This document shows, in pieces, positions 19,853 to 29,331 of a stretch of DNA of 64,000 nucleotides (position 1 is the first letter of the stretch; each line of letters starts with the position of its first letter). This DNA comes from Phymatolithon calcareum (Eukaryota > Rhodophyta > Florideophyceae > Hapalidiales). The stretch covers positions 248,001-312,000 of the forward strand of contig OZ345377.1 in assembly GCA_977006965.1 (NCBI GenBank), given 5' to 3'. Position numbers and translations under genes: made by a program. The notes below the pieces were generated by a model. That model saw only the letters and a list, made by a program, of their open reading frames with translations. It made no database searches and had not been told where the DNA came from.

Positions 19853-21784
19853 TCAGCTCACGTAGCGTCGAACCACGCAAAAACTTCCGACGTAAAGCAA
19901 TGCCACCTTAGTGACAATAAACGCGTAGCCGCAGACGGACATATCCACGGTATTAAGCTCCCTGTTAATTTCAGACTCTTCCCAAATTGGTGAGAGCTCC
20001 ACGTTGCTTCGTGTGTTTAGAATTTCTTCAGCAGTGGCAAAGGCAGCAGCTCTTGCTTTTGTGCGCGCCGCAATAGCCGCCTCGTACCAAGCGCCTTCAA
20101 ATTCCTCTCCTGTCTTAAAATATCCTGACGTCAAAACGAACCTCGCATTTTGCGCGACCTCCTCAGATGTGGACTTGGACCCAGCTCGCAGAGGGCTGTC
20201 AGGCGCACAGTGCTGAAAAAATGCACTCGTGATTTCCCTTTGAAGTACGTCGTGGGCCCGGCACTGCCCTCGACTGATTGTGGCGAGAACCGAGATGGTA
20301 TTGGACTTTCCTGCTTTTGCAGCTTGTAGCGATGAGTTTAAAAATGCATGAACATCCATGTCGGAGCTACCGTCCAAAGCAAAACCTGCAGCATCTGGAA
20401 TTGATTCACATGAAGGATCCGCTTTAGCATGATACAATGAGACAGAGTTACACAAGGAGACATTCCTAACAAAGTGTGGTACTTCACAAAACTCTGAGAT
20501 CACAGAGACAGGCCTGTTAGAATATCGCCTGGCGGTAATGGCGCGCCATCAAACTTATGTCACTTACCTGTGCAATTGCAGCCTTCTCCTTCAGAGTGTC
20601 TGAAGTTTTCACTGAGTTACGGTTACCTGTGCGGTCAAATTGAACAAGGTGCTTAACGCTGGAAGCAATTTCCAAATTGGAGTCCACCAACAATTTCAAT
20701 GTACGACTATTCTCCTCCTGTTTTTGCGGGTTTCTTGACGCATTAAATTGTCCTCTTCGCGCGACGCCCTGACCTACGCAAGCATCTGTTTTGTCACATC
20801 AAGTAGATCAGAGAGGCCATTGTTAATGACAAGACCGCCGTCACGTCGGAGCGCACGCAAGCGGGAAGGAGACACGCTCGGGAAAGAATGGTTCTCCTGA
20901 CGGCTCATATCACGCAAAAAATTGTGCTCAAAGCGAGGGGCTCCTAGAGGTGTTGTGTTTCCACTTGCTTCTGCTCGGAAGTCAGCGCCTGAAGTATCGT
21001 CGCTTCTGGGATTACATCGAAATCGTTCAGCGGGAGTGCCCGAGGATACGGCATTCGCCTCTCTGGCCGTTTGATGGGGACTGTCGCTACTGCCGTTGCG
21101 GTTCGGTGCTGTCAGTTTTGAGACAGACAAGGAATTTGGTGCTCGAACAGATCCAACAGGAGAGCAATTAGGCTCTGACGAATACGCAGTGCCGTCGTCC
21201 CGACGCTGTACTGCGCTGTTCATGGCGTAATTGTTCGTAGCATGTCTGGAGGGCCTCGAACCTCGCGTCGATTTTCGTCGCTGTCGCTGAATGCGGGAGG
21301 ATGCAACTCCAATTGAGCGACCTGTCGACATTACTGAGCGATCACAAGCAGAAAAAGACAGAGAACCGTTAGAAATTGATGACAAAGGTCTAAAATAGGA
21401 ACGTACTTCTGGATTTCCTCTTCCATAAAGAGGCACATCTCCTCCTCGTCGCTGATCATGAACAGTCTGATTTGAATTGGAACCAAATATTACGGACTGC
21501 TGGGGAGGCGCTGTCACAGGAAATATGTGCACATTGAAATTGTTAGCAATAGTCGGAATGTTCGCTGTGCTGATTCCAGTGGGTAATGAAACGGAGACAA
21601 CGTTTGTGAGTGCATTGTTCACAGTAAAGGCTGTTCGAGCCAGTTGTGCCCCGTTTGCGCCGAGGTGCTTCCATAGCGACAAGAGCGCTTCGCTTCTTGG
21701 CTTTGTCTCATCACTTCTCCATGCCCGCGCAATAAGTACGTCAATAAGAATATCATAGCGTTTCCAGGAGGACCACAGGAGCAA
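19853..21784 (-). CDS. hypothetical multi-exon protein with C-terminal membrane segment
   Basis: Three open segments appear to be spliced. Exon A is about 21784-20778 (or -20798). Exon B is about 20717-20568, preceded by an AAACAG acceptor and ending in a perfect CAG/GTAAGT donor. Exon C is 20491-19853, after a TTCTAAC branch-like site and a CTCAGAG acceptor; this choice keeps phase 0 across a 76-bp intron. The total is roughly 600 residues. Exon A is rich in Ser, Asn and Arg and looks disordered. Exon C is helical (EVAQNARFVLTSGYFKTGEE, AAIAARTKARAAAFATAEEI) and ends in a hydrophobic segment (FIVTKVALLYVGSFCVV). There is no ATG near the 5' end, so a first exon is missing. No family is recognised. 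The A/B junction is the least certain part. Confidence 0.5.
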
Positions 21785-22256
21785 CGGTAAAGTTAGTCTT
21801 TAGGGGTATAAATTTGATAGGGGCCAAGGAGACAAATATCATACCAAATTCAAAAATGCATATTCAAACAACTTAGCCGTTTTCGGATCTAAACTTCGAG
21901 GAGCCGTTATAGTCCGAGAAAAAGAAAAGAGCCATAAACGTTTCTTTCTCATCCGCGGCGAAGAAACTACTCCTTCCAAAGTCAATTACTTCCTGAAAAA
22001 GTAAAATGTTCGACATTTATTCCTCCAATTGTGAAACTTGATCTGTGAACACGTAAGTGTGTTGCCCCTATTATCAAATTCCCACAATAGCCAAATATCT
22101 CGTTCTCTATTGATAGTACCGTGCGAAAATCCTCATTTATATCGAGGGGGAAGGATATGTGATCCTGGTCGGCAGTCCAGAAATTATATAGCCGCGTATT
22201 CGACGCGATCTACTATTCAACGCTGAAATGTCCACAACCGCCCCAATACGATGTTT
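21785..22256. other. no gene seen
   Basis: Spacer between the leftward hypothetical gene and the DIRS-like element. It probably includes the undetected first exon of that gene, on the minus strand, and the broken end of the retroelement. No motif is recognised. Confidence 0.4.
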
Positions 22257-22652
22257 TCAATGCCCTAGGGCGTCATGTTCCCGCGCTGTGCTGTCCCGTC
22301 GGCGCGACAGGCGGTCCGCCCAACAGTTAAGAACTGACGGGATGTGGCGGGTTGACAGCGTGACGCCGAGTAACTCGCAGAGGGCGCGCAGTTTGTGGAG
22401 CTTGCGCAAAAGGCGTGGTGAGCTACTGTTATATTTTCGGACCAGGTAACACGTAACCACGGAGTCTGTAACTAGAAGTATCTGCCGTCCGCGCGCGAAG
22501 CGAACGAATTCGGTCACGGCGAGCAGTGCGGCTGTCAATTCCAGCTCGCTGATGTGTGCGCCTTCGCGAGGTTCCGAAAAGAACCCGGAAGCCGGGGCAG
22601 TACCGTTCCAAGCCGCCCCCCAGCCTCGCATACTGGCGACGGTGAAGAGCAT
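22257..22652 (-). pseudogene. DIRS/PAT-like RNase H domain
   Basis: The leftward frame contains RGWGAAWNGTAPASGFF, ELELTAALLAVTEFVR, ILLVTDSVVTCYLVRK and TRHIPSVLNCWADRLSR. These are the ordered catalytic motifs (D/G-W-G-A, E-L-x-A, D-S, N-x-x-AD-x-LSR) of the RNase H fused to RT in DIRS, PAT and Ngaro elements. The frame is open here but is joined to the RT by a frameshift upstream. No recombinase follows at this locus; the matching YR is at 2.3 kb, in another copy. Confidence 0.85.
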
Positions 22653-22779
22653 GGCATCGTGGGAAGGCCAGATGAGGCGAACGATGTGTGGGTTTGTGGA
22701 GATCGAAGCCCACCATTGGAGGTCTCGGAGGGCGGAGTGTGATAACCCGGGGTGCCCGGCAAGGAAATGGGGCTTTGAG

Positions 22780-23487
22780 CTAGTCGAAGAGCTCGCGCAG
22801 GTGCAATCGACAGTCTACCAGCGTGGGCGCCGCTGAATTGGCGAGACCGGCAACGTGGCGAAGGGCGATCCTCAGGCGGGCAAAAAGTTTTTGCATTGGC
22901 CCTTCCAGGGCCGCCGTGTCTTCGGGGCTGGCCGAATGGAGCGTTGAGCGGGTAGCCCCGAAAAAATCGTCCAGGTAGCTGAAAATTTGGTGTCCCTGCG
23001 AGCGGGCCGTGGATACCACGGGACGCATCGCCTTCGTGAAAAACCAAGGGACTTCGGAGAGGCTACAGTTAGACACATTGGGAGGTATATCTGGCCTCAA
23101 AAAGCTAGACGAAACTGGTCCTGGTGTCGAAGACGAAGATGGTAGTATGCATCGCGGATATCGGCCTTGAAAAGGCAGTCCTCTGGCACCGTTACCGAGG
23201 CTAGATCGGATATCTGGCCCATTCGGAAGGATCTGTCCTCCAAGCACGCGTTGATGAGTTTGCAGTCGATGACAAGCCTTCGCTTGCCGCTGGCCGCAGT
23301 GACAAATGCCGAGGATACGCAGCCCGAGAGATGGAGCTCGGTGCGCTCTCGCTCACTGGCGGCCCGTACATTGCCTAGAGAGAGCCAGCGAGCTATCTCG
23401 TACCTGTAAAACGCGTGGAGGCCGCTTTGGAGGTCTGGAAGACGTTGTTGGATGGTACATAGGGCGTTGAAGACGATCGCAAGGTAC
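22780..23487 (-). pseudogene. DIRS/PAT-like reverse transcriptase
   Basis: Two leftward frames give the RT in order: YRYEIARWLSLGNVRAA, GKRRLVIDCKLINACLEDRS, LFKADIRDAYYHLRLRHQD (motif A), a frameshift near 23100, SEVPWFFTKAMRPV and HQIFSYLDDFFGATRS (the catalytic Y-L-D-D). The palm layout is that of DIRS-type RT rather than LINE RT. It is preceded by the solo LTR that separates it from the gag-like frame. Confidence 0.85.
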
Positions 23488-23912
23488 TGTGAGGTGTTAA
23501 ACGCACAAGTTGGCGCACTGGCTGTGGTCGGGTTGTTCCCAGGCAAAACGCCGGGGGCGCCGCTTCGCGGCGACCTTTACAGAAAAGAATGAGATCAAAG
23601 GATGACTTGGCAATATGAGAAATGGATCAATGGAAGAATCTGGAAGCCGCTTCGTGGCTTCCTAGCCCGCTGGAGACGCCCCCACTGTACTTACAGTATA
23701 CGTACCGGTAAGTAGTGTAAAGCAGCTCTAAGCTGTAAGCAGCGGTTCTAGGGTTTGCCCTTGGTGATCCTTCATGGTGTAAGAACGTCGAAACTTTCGG
23801 TACTGTAAAGACTATAATGTTATCTGTAAGGGCTTACTGGAAATGCAAGCTGTAATGACAATTTGAAGGGAGCTTTTTGTAGAGGAGTATGATAGTGGCG
23901 TTGGACGCCACA
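23488..23912 (-). mobile_element. solo LTR, family 1 copy C (425 bp), inside the DIRS-like element
   Basis: On the minus strand it starts TGTGGCGTCC at 23912 and ends CACA at 23488. The flanks are GTATT and GTACC, so the 5-bp duplication is imperfect (two C-to-T differences). The interior matches copy A along its length. Reading across its removal restores a continuous frame (HLCNTAAY then LAIVFNALCTI), which shows that it landed in the gag-RT junction of an older DIRS-like copy. Confidence 0.8.
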
Positions 23913-24512
23913 AATACGCGGCGGTGTTGCAGAGATGTGCAGCCTCACTGAGCCGACCGTCGCTAGTACGGGTACCGGCCCGAAGGTCTGGATGTGCGCA
24001 TGGTACTTGGGGGAGAAGGGGGCGGGGTACTGCGGCGCAAACCGAGCTGGGAAAGCGAAGCGCTCGGCAATGTAAGTGCCGCGGAGGGACTCGAACCACT
24101 CTGGGGAGAACGGGATTGAGCTGCTTTGCGCAGCAGGCCCTGCGCTTTCAACGCCAGCCGCGCCGAAGTTCTCCGCTTCGAAGGAATCGTCGTCTTCGAC
24201 GGGCTCCTCAAAGGCTTTCTGGGCCGCGCCGAAAGTTCCACCGGTCGTGGAGCCTATATTCCCGGGGGCACCGGAGAGCGGCGGGACAAAGGAGAGCGCG
24301 CCGATGACTGTGCGGTCGGGCGCAGATGCAGGCGGAATGGGCTTGGGCTGGGATCGGGCGGGGTTTGCGACATCTGTGGCGGGTGTAGGGCGGAGTTCGG
24401 CAAGGGCCTCTCGCACGATCTCGAGAAAAGCGGCCTTAGTTGCGGCGTCAATAGGGGTCGGAGGCACTGCAGGGTCTCCGTCTTGGTTCCCTGGCATCCC
24501 GCGCGGCAGCAC
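23913..24512 (-). pseudogene. gag-like frame of the DIRS/PAT-like element
   Basis: The leftward frame starts at MLPRGMPGNQDGD. It is rich in Pro, Ala and Ser with an acidic patch (FEEPVEDDDSFEAENFG) and a better-ordered end (PEWFESLRGTYIAERFAFP). A frameshift near 24000 leads into the frame that continues into the RT. Position 5' of RT, composition and lack of enzyme motifs fit a gag-like ORF1. Long rightward frames over the same bases are shadows of its GC-rich codons. Confidence 0.6.
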
Positions 24513-24539
24513 GGGGAAGCTTGCTGCTGGTACGAGGGA

Positions 24540-24676
24540 AGCAAGTGACTGCCCAATCTAGGCGAGGAGCGTCGGCTTCCATCAGGCGTACTTATGCAGA
24601 GCTCCCGAGCGCAGTATGATAAGATACATTAATAGCACGCTGTCCTATCATTGCAATGTGATTTAGCAATACAGGG
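24540..24676 (-). repeat. terminal repeat of the DIRS/PAT-like element
   Basis: The minus strand CGCCCTGTATTGCTAAATCA...GCTCTGCATAAGTACGCCTG matches 3343-3497 plus with few changes and lies 5' of the gag-like frame. It stops abruptly at about 24676, marking the element boundary. See the entry at 3304. Confidence 0.75.
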
Positions 24677-25204
24677 CGAAACAAGGCGTCTGGCAAACTA
24701 CTGGACCACACGCTCTCCACGGCTTGCGTCTCCACAACTTGCTCTGACAAGGACACTTGGGGGCATGAAATGCCATTTTTCACGTACCCGCAGGAGATGA
24801 AGGAAAATATCACGGAAGCCCTATCCCAACTGTCAAGAAAACGGCTGGACTCGATGAGGAAAAAAGCAGAGATGCTCAAAACTAACGTGGACTTCAACTC
24901 AGAGATCATATTAGAATTCTGGTCAGCTTGTCGCAGAGTCTGCCGAGCAACGAAGCTGCAGCGGAAAGCGCATAGGTGCATCAGAGTCATCGACCTTAAA
25001 GCCGCATAGGAAACTGTACCTAGAAAACTGATCGAGGAACGGATTAGAACTGTCCTCCCGAAGGCCATCAGCGACATGTGTGAGACACCCTTCTAGATCC
25101 TCACCGCGTTAGGCAGCAACATGAATTGGTTCATAGTTGACAGAGGCGTCACCCAAGTGCCACCGCTCAGCCAAAACTTTTGCAACATAATTATGGATAA
25201 GTTC

Positions 25205-25665
25205 TGAAAGGAATGACTTATTCAGGGGTTGATTGAGCTGGTTACAGTTGCGCGTTTACAATATTACTCTTTGCTTATTTACTTATTATCAGTCGTTGAT
25301 TCCTTTCTCCCCCTGGTCCGCTAGTCGGATTCCAGACGGGGCATATATAGACAATTACTATTTATCTATCCGAACATGCGTGCAGGAAAATTGCACATTC
25401 CATTTCTCTAGATGTTTCTTCAAAGATCCATTCGTGTTCTAGAATCATCTAGAAAGGTCAATTAGTTTCTAGATGTTTCTAGAGAGTTCTATTCGCGTTC
25501 CAGAAACATCTAGAAAGGTCGAATATGTTTCTAGAAGTTTCTTCAAATATTTCATGAAAAGCATTCTTGAAAGTCTAGACATTAATTACAGTATATTACA
25601 ACTACAGTTTTCTACAATACAGAAACTTGAGTATCATACATGCTGCGTGTATGTGATTGTTACAA
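25205..25665 (-). mobile_element. solo LTR, family 2, with a heat-shock-element cluster (461 bp)
   Basis: It interrupts the LINE-A RT. Ends are TGAAAGG at the left and TTACA at the right, with the 5-bp duplication AGTTC at 25200-25204 and 25666-25670. Minus orientation is preferred because a TATATA box at 25344-25349 then lies downstream of the regulatory cluster. Removing it restores the RT frame. It contains two imperfect 60-70-bp tandem units. Promoter details are in the next entry. Confidence 0.8.
25437..25541 (-). promoter_or_regulatory. cluster of heat-shock-element motifs in the LTR
   Basis: Alternating TTC/GAA modules spaced by 2 bp occur at 25437-25454 (TTCTAGAATCATCTAGAA), 25467-25489 (TTC-GAT-TTC-GAG-TTC), 25498-25515 (TTCCAGAAACATCTAGAA) and 25529-25541 (TTCTAGAAGTTTC, a perfect three-unit site). 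This fits the nTTCnnGAAnnTTCn consensus for heat-shock factors. In minus orientation the cluster is 90-200 bp upstream of the TATATA box, where a U3 enhancer belongs. Confidence 0.65.
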
Positions 25666-26799
25666 GTTCGCGGAGCGCATAAGCTCTCTTCCGAGCGAGG
25701 TGGCAGACGTGTCTGCAGTTCTATGTGCAGACGACGTGATCCTGTTGGCGAAAACCCCGCACGAGCTTCAGCCCCTGCTCGACATTTCGACGAAATGGGC
25801 CGAAGAGAGAGGAATGACGTGGAACACTGAAAAAGGAAAGAGCGAGATTGTGGAGTCGACCGAGACAAAGCACCACACATTCTGGCTAGCGCACGAGACC
25901 CTTTCGCAGGTACCTGAACTTTCATACTTTGCGATATCTCTAGGACCAACCGGAATTACGGTTACAAATACAACCAGGCGCGTAAAAAACGCCAAAGCAG
26001 CAGTACACCAACTGAAGCCAGTTTGGGTATTCATTCATAGGATGAACATCCTGAAAGCCATAGGTAGCTACAAGTCTTTGATCCAACCAAGGTGGGAGTA
26101 CGCTATCCATCTCACACCGTGGACCTCATAAATACAAGAAGTTATCAAAGAAGTAGAAAGAACCTTCTCCTTTCAAGTATTCGGTTGTGTGGAAAGTGGA
26201 AGGATCGATCGGCTCCGGGTTCTGTGCATGGCCCAAGCACCAGAACACAGGAGAGAAATATTTTCGTTGAGGATGCTGCTACGAGGAAAGGCAAGGGAGT
26301 CGGCTATCCTAACCAAGCCAAGGGAAGAGCGTAACTTCAAAGAACTACAGTGGGCAAGTCGTGATATTGCCGCGATGCTGCAACAAGAACTGTTCGCAGC
26401 CCCCTTGAAACATATGCAAGAAGGGAAATCTCCAGGCCAACTCCGACGACTACTATTCAGGCGATATACTAGAATGAACAAGTTATGAAAAGCTGCTCCC
26501 GTACAGTCTTAGGAGTGTTAATGAGGGCTTTCAAATAAAAAACTAAACAGTTGCAAAAAAAATACGCTTCCGCCAAGGTCCAATGTGATCTTGGCATAGA
26601 GGAGTACTTAAATGTACTCTTCTATTTCTTAACAACTCCATTCCTAGACTCCCTGTCATGCAAGCCCATCAGGGCACTCATTTTTCGAGGCTCCGCAGTG
26701 ACGTGGTTTCCAAATATTCTTCTATGTGCCCCATGAGATATGATTTAGTAGTTTCCGCATCATTTTTCCGTACATATGGGCTAACCTTATAGCGGAGTC

Positions 26800-27410
26800 A
26801 GATACGGTCCACGCGGGAGTGAATGGCTTCATGTGCCAAGCTGCAAGCGAAACGAAGCTACGACAAATATCAAGAAATACCAAAGAAACAAGATACTGGC
26901 GGCCGTAGAGGATGTGGAAAACTCGAGAAAAGGACCTATACCGCACGCCTAAGTTTCGATATCTCCGAGAATTGCCATCAAGTGGTCATTTGGAATGCTC
27001 CTTCCAATGAGCACTTCCACCCTTATCGAACTCACCGGACTTTGTGGGAAGATGTCATCGAAGACGTGATAAACGGCCTCGCAAGGGACAACTCTCCAAA
27101 GAGAACGGCGCTTGGCTTAAGCGAGCACTCGACGTGCTCGTAACCATATTTCAGGCTGTGGCCAAGTACGGACTGCTCGAAACCTGAAGTCACCGCGTGC
27201 CACAGGACAGGCGAATAATTTTCCCCCTCGAGCTCCCGAAGGAGACCAGAGGTGGGTTTTTGTACCCCACTGAATCATGTTAGACCAGGAAAAACAGAAA
27301 CTCTTCAATAGACAGAATCCAGCCAAAGCCTCTTGGCACTAGGAAAGTTGCCCCAAGCGTCAGCAGATGCATTGGTAACTTTTAAATAAAAATCTACCTT
27401 TCTTCTTCTT
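26800..27410 (+). mobile_element. LINE family C fragment with the TTTTAAATAAAAATC tail
   Basis: Frames around 26823-27143 correspond, with shifts, to the leftward frame at 33285-33773: KYQEIPKKQD, EHFHPYRTHR and EDVINGLARD against KKYRRNK, MSTSTLIELTGQ and EDVMNGLAKD. The fragment ends in the repeated 3' module AGCAGATGC...TAACTTTTAAATAAAAATC at about 27350-27400. It is a C-terminal LINE remnant with no intact frame. Confidence 0.65.
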
Positions 27411-28060
27411 CATGGCAAGCTAGACGAAGTATCCCCTCTGTTATCTTCGAAGCAGTCTGCTGCAGTATTCAAAGAGTTTTCAGAAAATCCCTCTTTGTCC
27501 TCTGGAACTGCTCTTGCCTTAGCCGTGCTCCAACGTTCCCACTGCAAGAGCTCACATCTCTTCAGTAGGCCTGAGGGTAAAAACTGCTCTCCTCTGTAGA
27601 GCTGTCTATATGCGGACGGGAAGGTCGTAGTCGAACATATAGTAGTTTCGCCATTGTTTCGAAGAAAAATGGTTTCCCCAATTCCGGCATAGGTGCTTGT
27701 CTTCTCGCAGTTTTTGGCGTATTAGCATCTTGGATGGTAATAATCGAAGAAAAACATTAGATTTCAAGATGTTGAGAAGGACCAAGGCGAAAGAAGGAAA
27801 GTACCTAAAAGAACCGCCCGAAAGGAGAAACGCCGAAGTAACGGCATTGCAACAATGGAAATTAGTGAACCGTTTGATGAAGCGATGAAGCACATGCGAA
27901 CAAGCCATTCTGCCTCTGCACTTCGATCAGCATTCCTCACAAAGGATGGAGAGCGCCTTAAATCGAAGAAGAAGACGAAAATCTCATTCGACAGAACTGC
28001 AAGAAATAATAAAAATTTCAAAACTGAAACACAGGAAATTGGCGGTTTAGTACGTCCTTT

Positions 28061-28152
28061 GCAGGGGTACACATCCTTGATATAGGGTAGATCATAGGTC
28101 CACACATGTCCCTGGTCCAGGGGCACACATCTTATGACCTAGTGGTCTCTAC
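28061..28152. mobile_element. 92-bp MITE, copy 2
   Basis: Same length and interior as 7570-7661, with diverged terminal repeats (GCAGGGGT and GTCTCTAC). It splits a LINE sequence that reads GTACGCCTTTGGAAG when intact in relatives. A TCCTT-like sequence lies on both sides. Confidence 0.6.
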
Positions 28153-28374
28153 ATCCTTGGAAGATTTCCGCATATGTTAGCAACACTAATGGCCGATAAA
28201 TTCGGAAGCAAAGTCAGACAGCGCGTGGAGACTATGGAGCGCAAATTGCCAGTCTGTGAACTCAAAGAAGAAGTCAGAGCGGTAACCGTGAAAGCAATAG
28301 ATGATCTTTTGCTCTACAGCAAAAACATCCTCCAGTGTAAGCAGAATGAAGAAGGTTTGTACTGAAAGAAGAAG

Positions 28375-28405
28375 AAGAAGTGTAAGTGTTTTATTTAAAA
28401 GTTAT
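28375..28405 (-). mobile_element. 31-bp LINE tail insertion with 14-bp duplication
   Basis: ACTGAAAGAAGAAG occurs at 28361-28374 and 28406-28419. The 31 bp between them, read on the minus strand, are ATAACTTTTAAATAAAAC and a CTTCTT end, matching the last bases of the LINE C tail. This looks like an extreme 5' truncation. Confidence 0.6.
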
Positions 28406-28560
28406 ACTGAAAGAAGAAGCGAGGCTTCGGAAACTTTTAGTAAGAGTTCTAATAAATCGAGGACATGCAGGGTATTCGACAGAGGACCAATCATAGAAAA
28501 AGAGCTACCTATTTTGGGTAGTGCCTGAGGAATACTTTCCTGTATATTCGTAAAGACTAT

Positions 28561-29331
28561 GGGGCTTTTAACAATAAAGTTGACTAAAAAACTACCATCT
28601 TCGAAAAATCATACGGGATGAAAAGCCTTGGTTCAAAAAGGCTCTGTAAGAATTGAGCGCTGGATTCATGATGCATAACACTTTGCGAGGTCTATTCTCT
28701 ATACCCCACTAAAATATAGCAACGCTCCATGGAGGCATTTGAAGTCAGTCTAGCTCATCATTATTGTATTTTTTTAAAAAAATAATAATGATGAGCCAGC
28801 TTGTCCCAGAAAACGATATTTTTTAAAAAAAATGTGTTGAGATGTAAGCTCGCAAGTTAATGAATCAGAGCTTGGAGTGTCCGTAGCAGTGGACATTAGT
28901 GCGCTTTTTAGTGGCCGCTAGGTCATAGTGATTGCTGATCCCTTGCGCCTACTTCGTATATATACGACAGCACTGTCCCTACAGCTGTACGCTAATTTCC
29001 TCATAAACAGGCGTAATTTCCTTCGAGTGCCGCAAACTATTGAGATTCGGAGAGAAAACTGACCTGAATCTTCTTTTGGAAACCACACTCAAGATAGCTG
29101 CGGGAAATTTGCGTTCTGGGACCTGAGAGCTGGTTTTCAGGTTGCGATACGCGTCGACTTCAGCTGAGCTTCTTGAGATACGGCAAAATGAAATATCCTA
29201 TGAAGTACAGTATATCAATGTAGCTCACATGTTATTTCTACATACCATATGTCCTTTTTCGAATTGTGTCTTTCTTAGTCAAGCTTTGCTCCGAATGTTG
29301 CGCAAATGAAGCCCAGCTCTCACTAATCCCG
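28561..29331. other. no gene; AT-rich inverted repeat at 28.75 kb
   Basis: GCTCATCATTATT and AATAATGATGAGC flank a T/A-rich centre at about 28755-28795 (foldback). The rest has no coding signal. A pyrimidine-rich tract ending in CTTTCTTAG at 29278 is a good splice acceptor and could end a 5' intron of the next gene. Confidence 0.45.

Larger units (their letters stand above)
24720..26560 (+). mobile_element. LINE-A copy (RT and C-terminal part), split by a solo LTR
   Basis: The plus strand reads CIRVIDLKAA, stop, ETVPRKLIEERIRTVLPKAI (motif A), MNWFIVDRGVTQVPPLSQNF (motif B) and IIMDKF. After the LTR it reads FAERISSLPSEVADVSAVLC and CADDVILLAKTPHE (catalytic A-D-D), then GMTWNTEKGKSEIVEST, IQPRWEYAIHLTPWTS, and the helical region DRLRVLCMAQAPEHRREI. 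It is the same family as 38178-41273. Point stops and a frameshift near 26130 make it dead. The 3' end is near 26555 in an A-rich tail. Confidence 0.85.
27700..28560 (+). mobile_element. LINE C-terminal fragment carrying a nested MITE and a mini-insertion
   Basis: The plus strand reads LRRTKAKEGKYLKEPPERRN, KHMRTSHSASALRSAFLTKD, and after the MITE TLMADKFGSKVRQRVETMER and IDDLLLYSKNIL. This is the same C-terminal family as 42380-43260 and 41274-41400. It carries the 92-bp MITE copy at 28061-28152 and a 31-bp insert at 28375-28405. Confidence 0.65.

Noticed and set aside
20503-20503. GTG at 20503 as translation start of the C-terminal part of the hypothetical gene
   Set aside because: Non-ATG start is unlikely in a nuclear gene; a phase-compatible splice from the upstream open segment explains it better.
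24076-24561. Rightward frames of 161 and 140 codons
   Set aside because: Antisense to the gag-like frame; GC-rich codons leave the opposite strand free of stops.
25409-25530. Possible CRISPR-like short repeats
   Set aside because: Only two imperfect units inside a TG..CA insert with an AGTTC duplication; explained as LTR heat-shock-element repeats.
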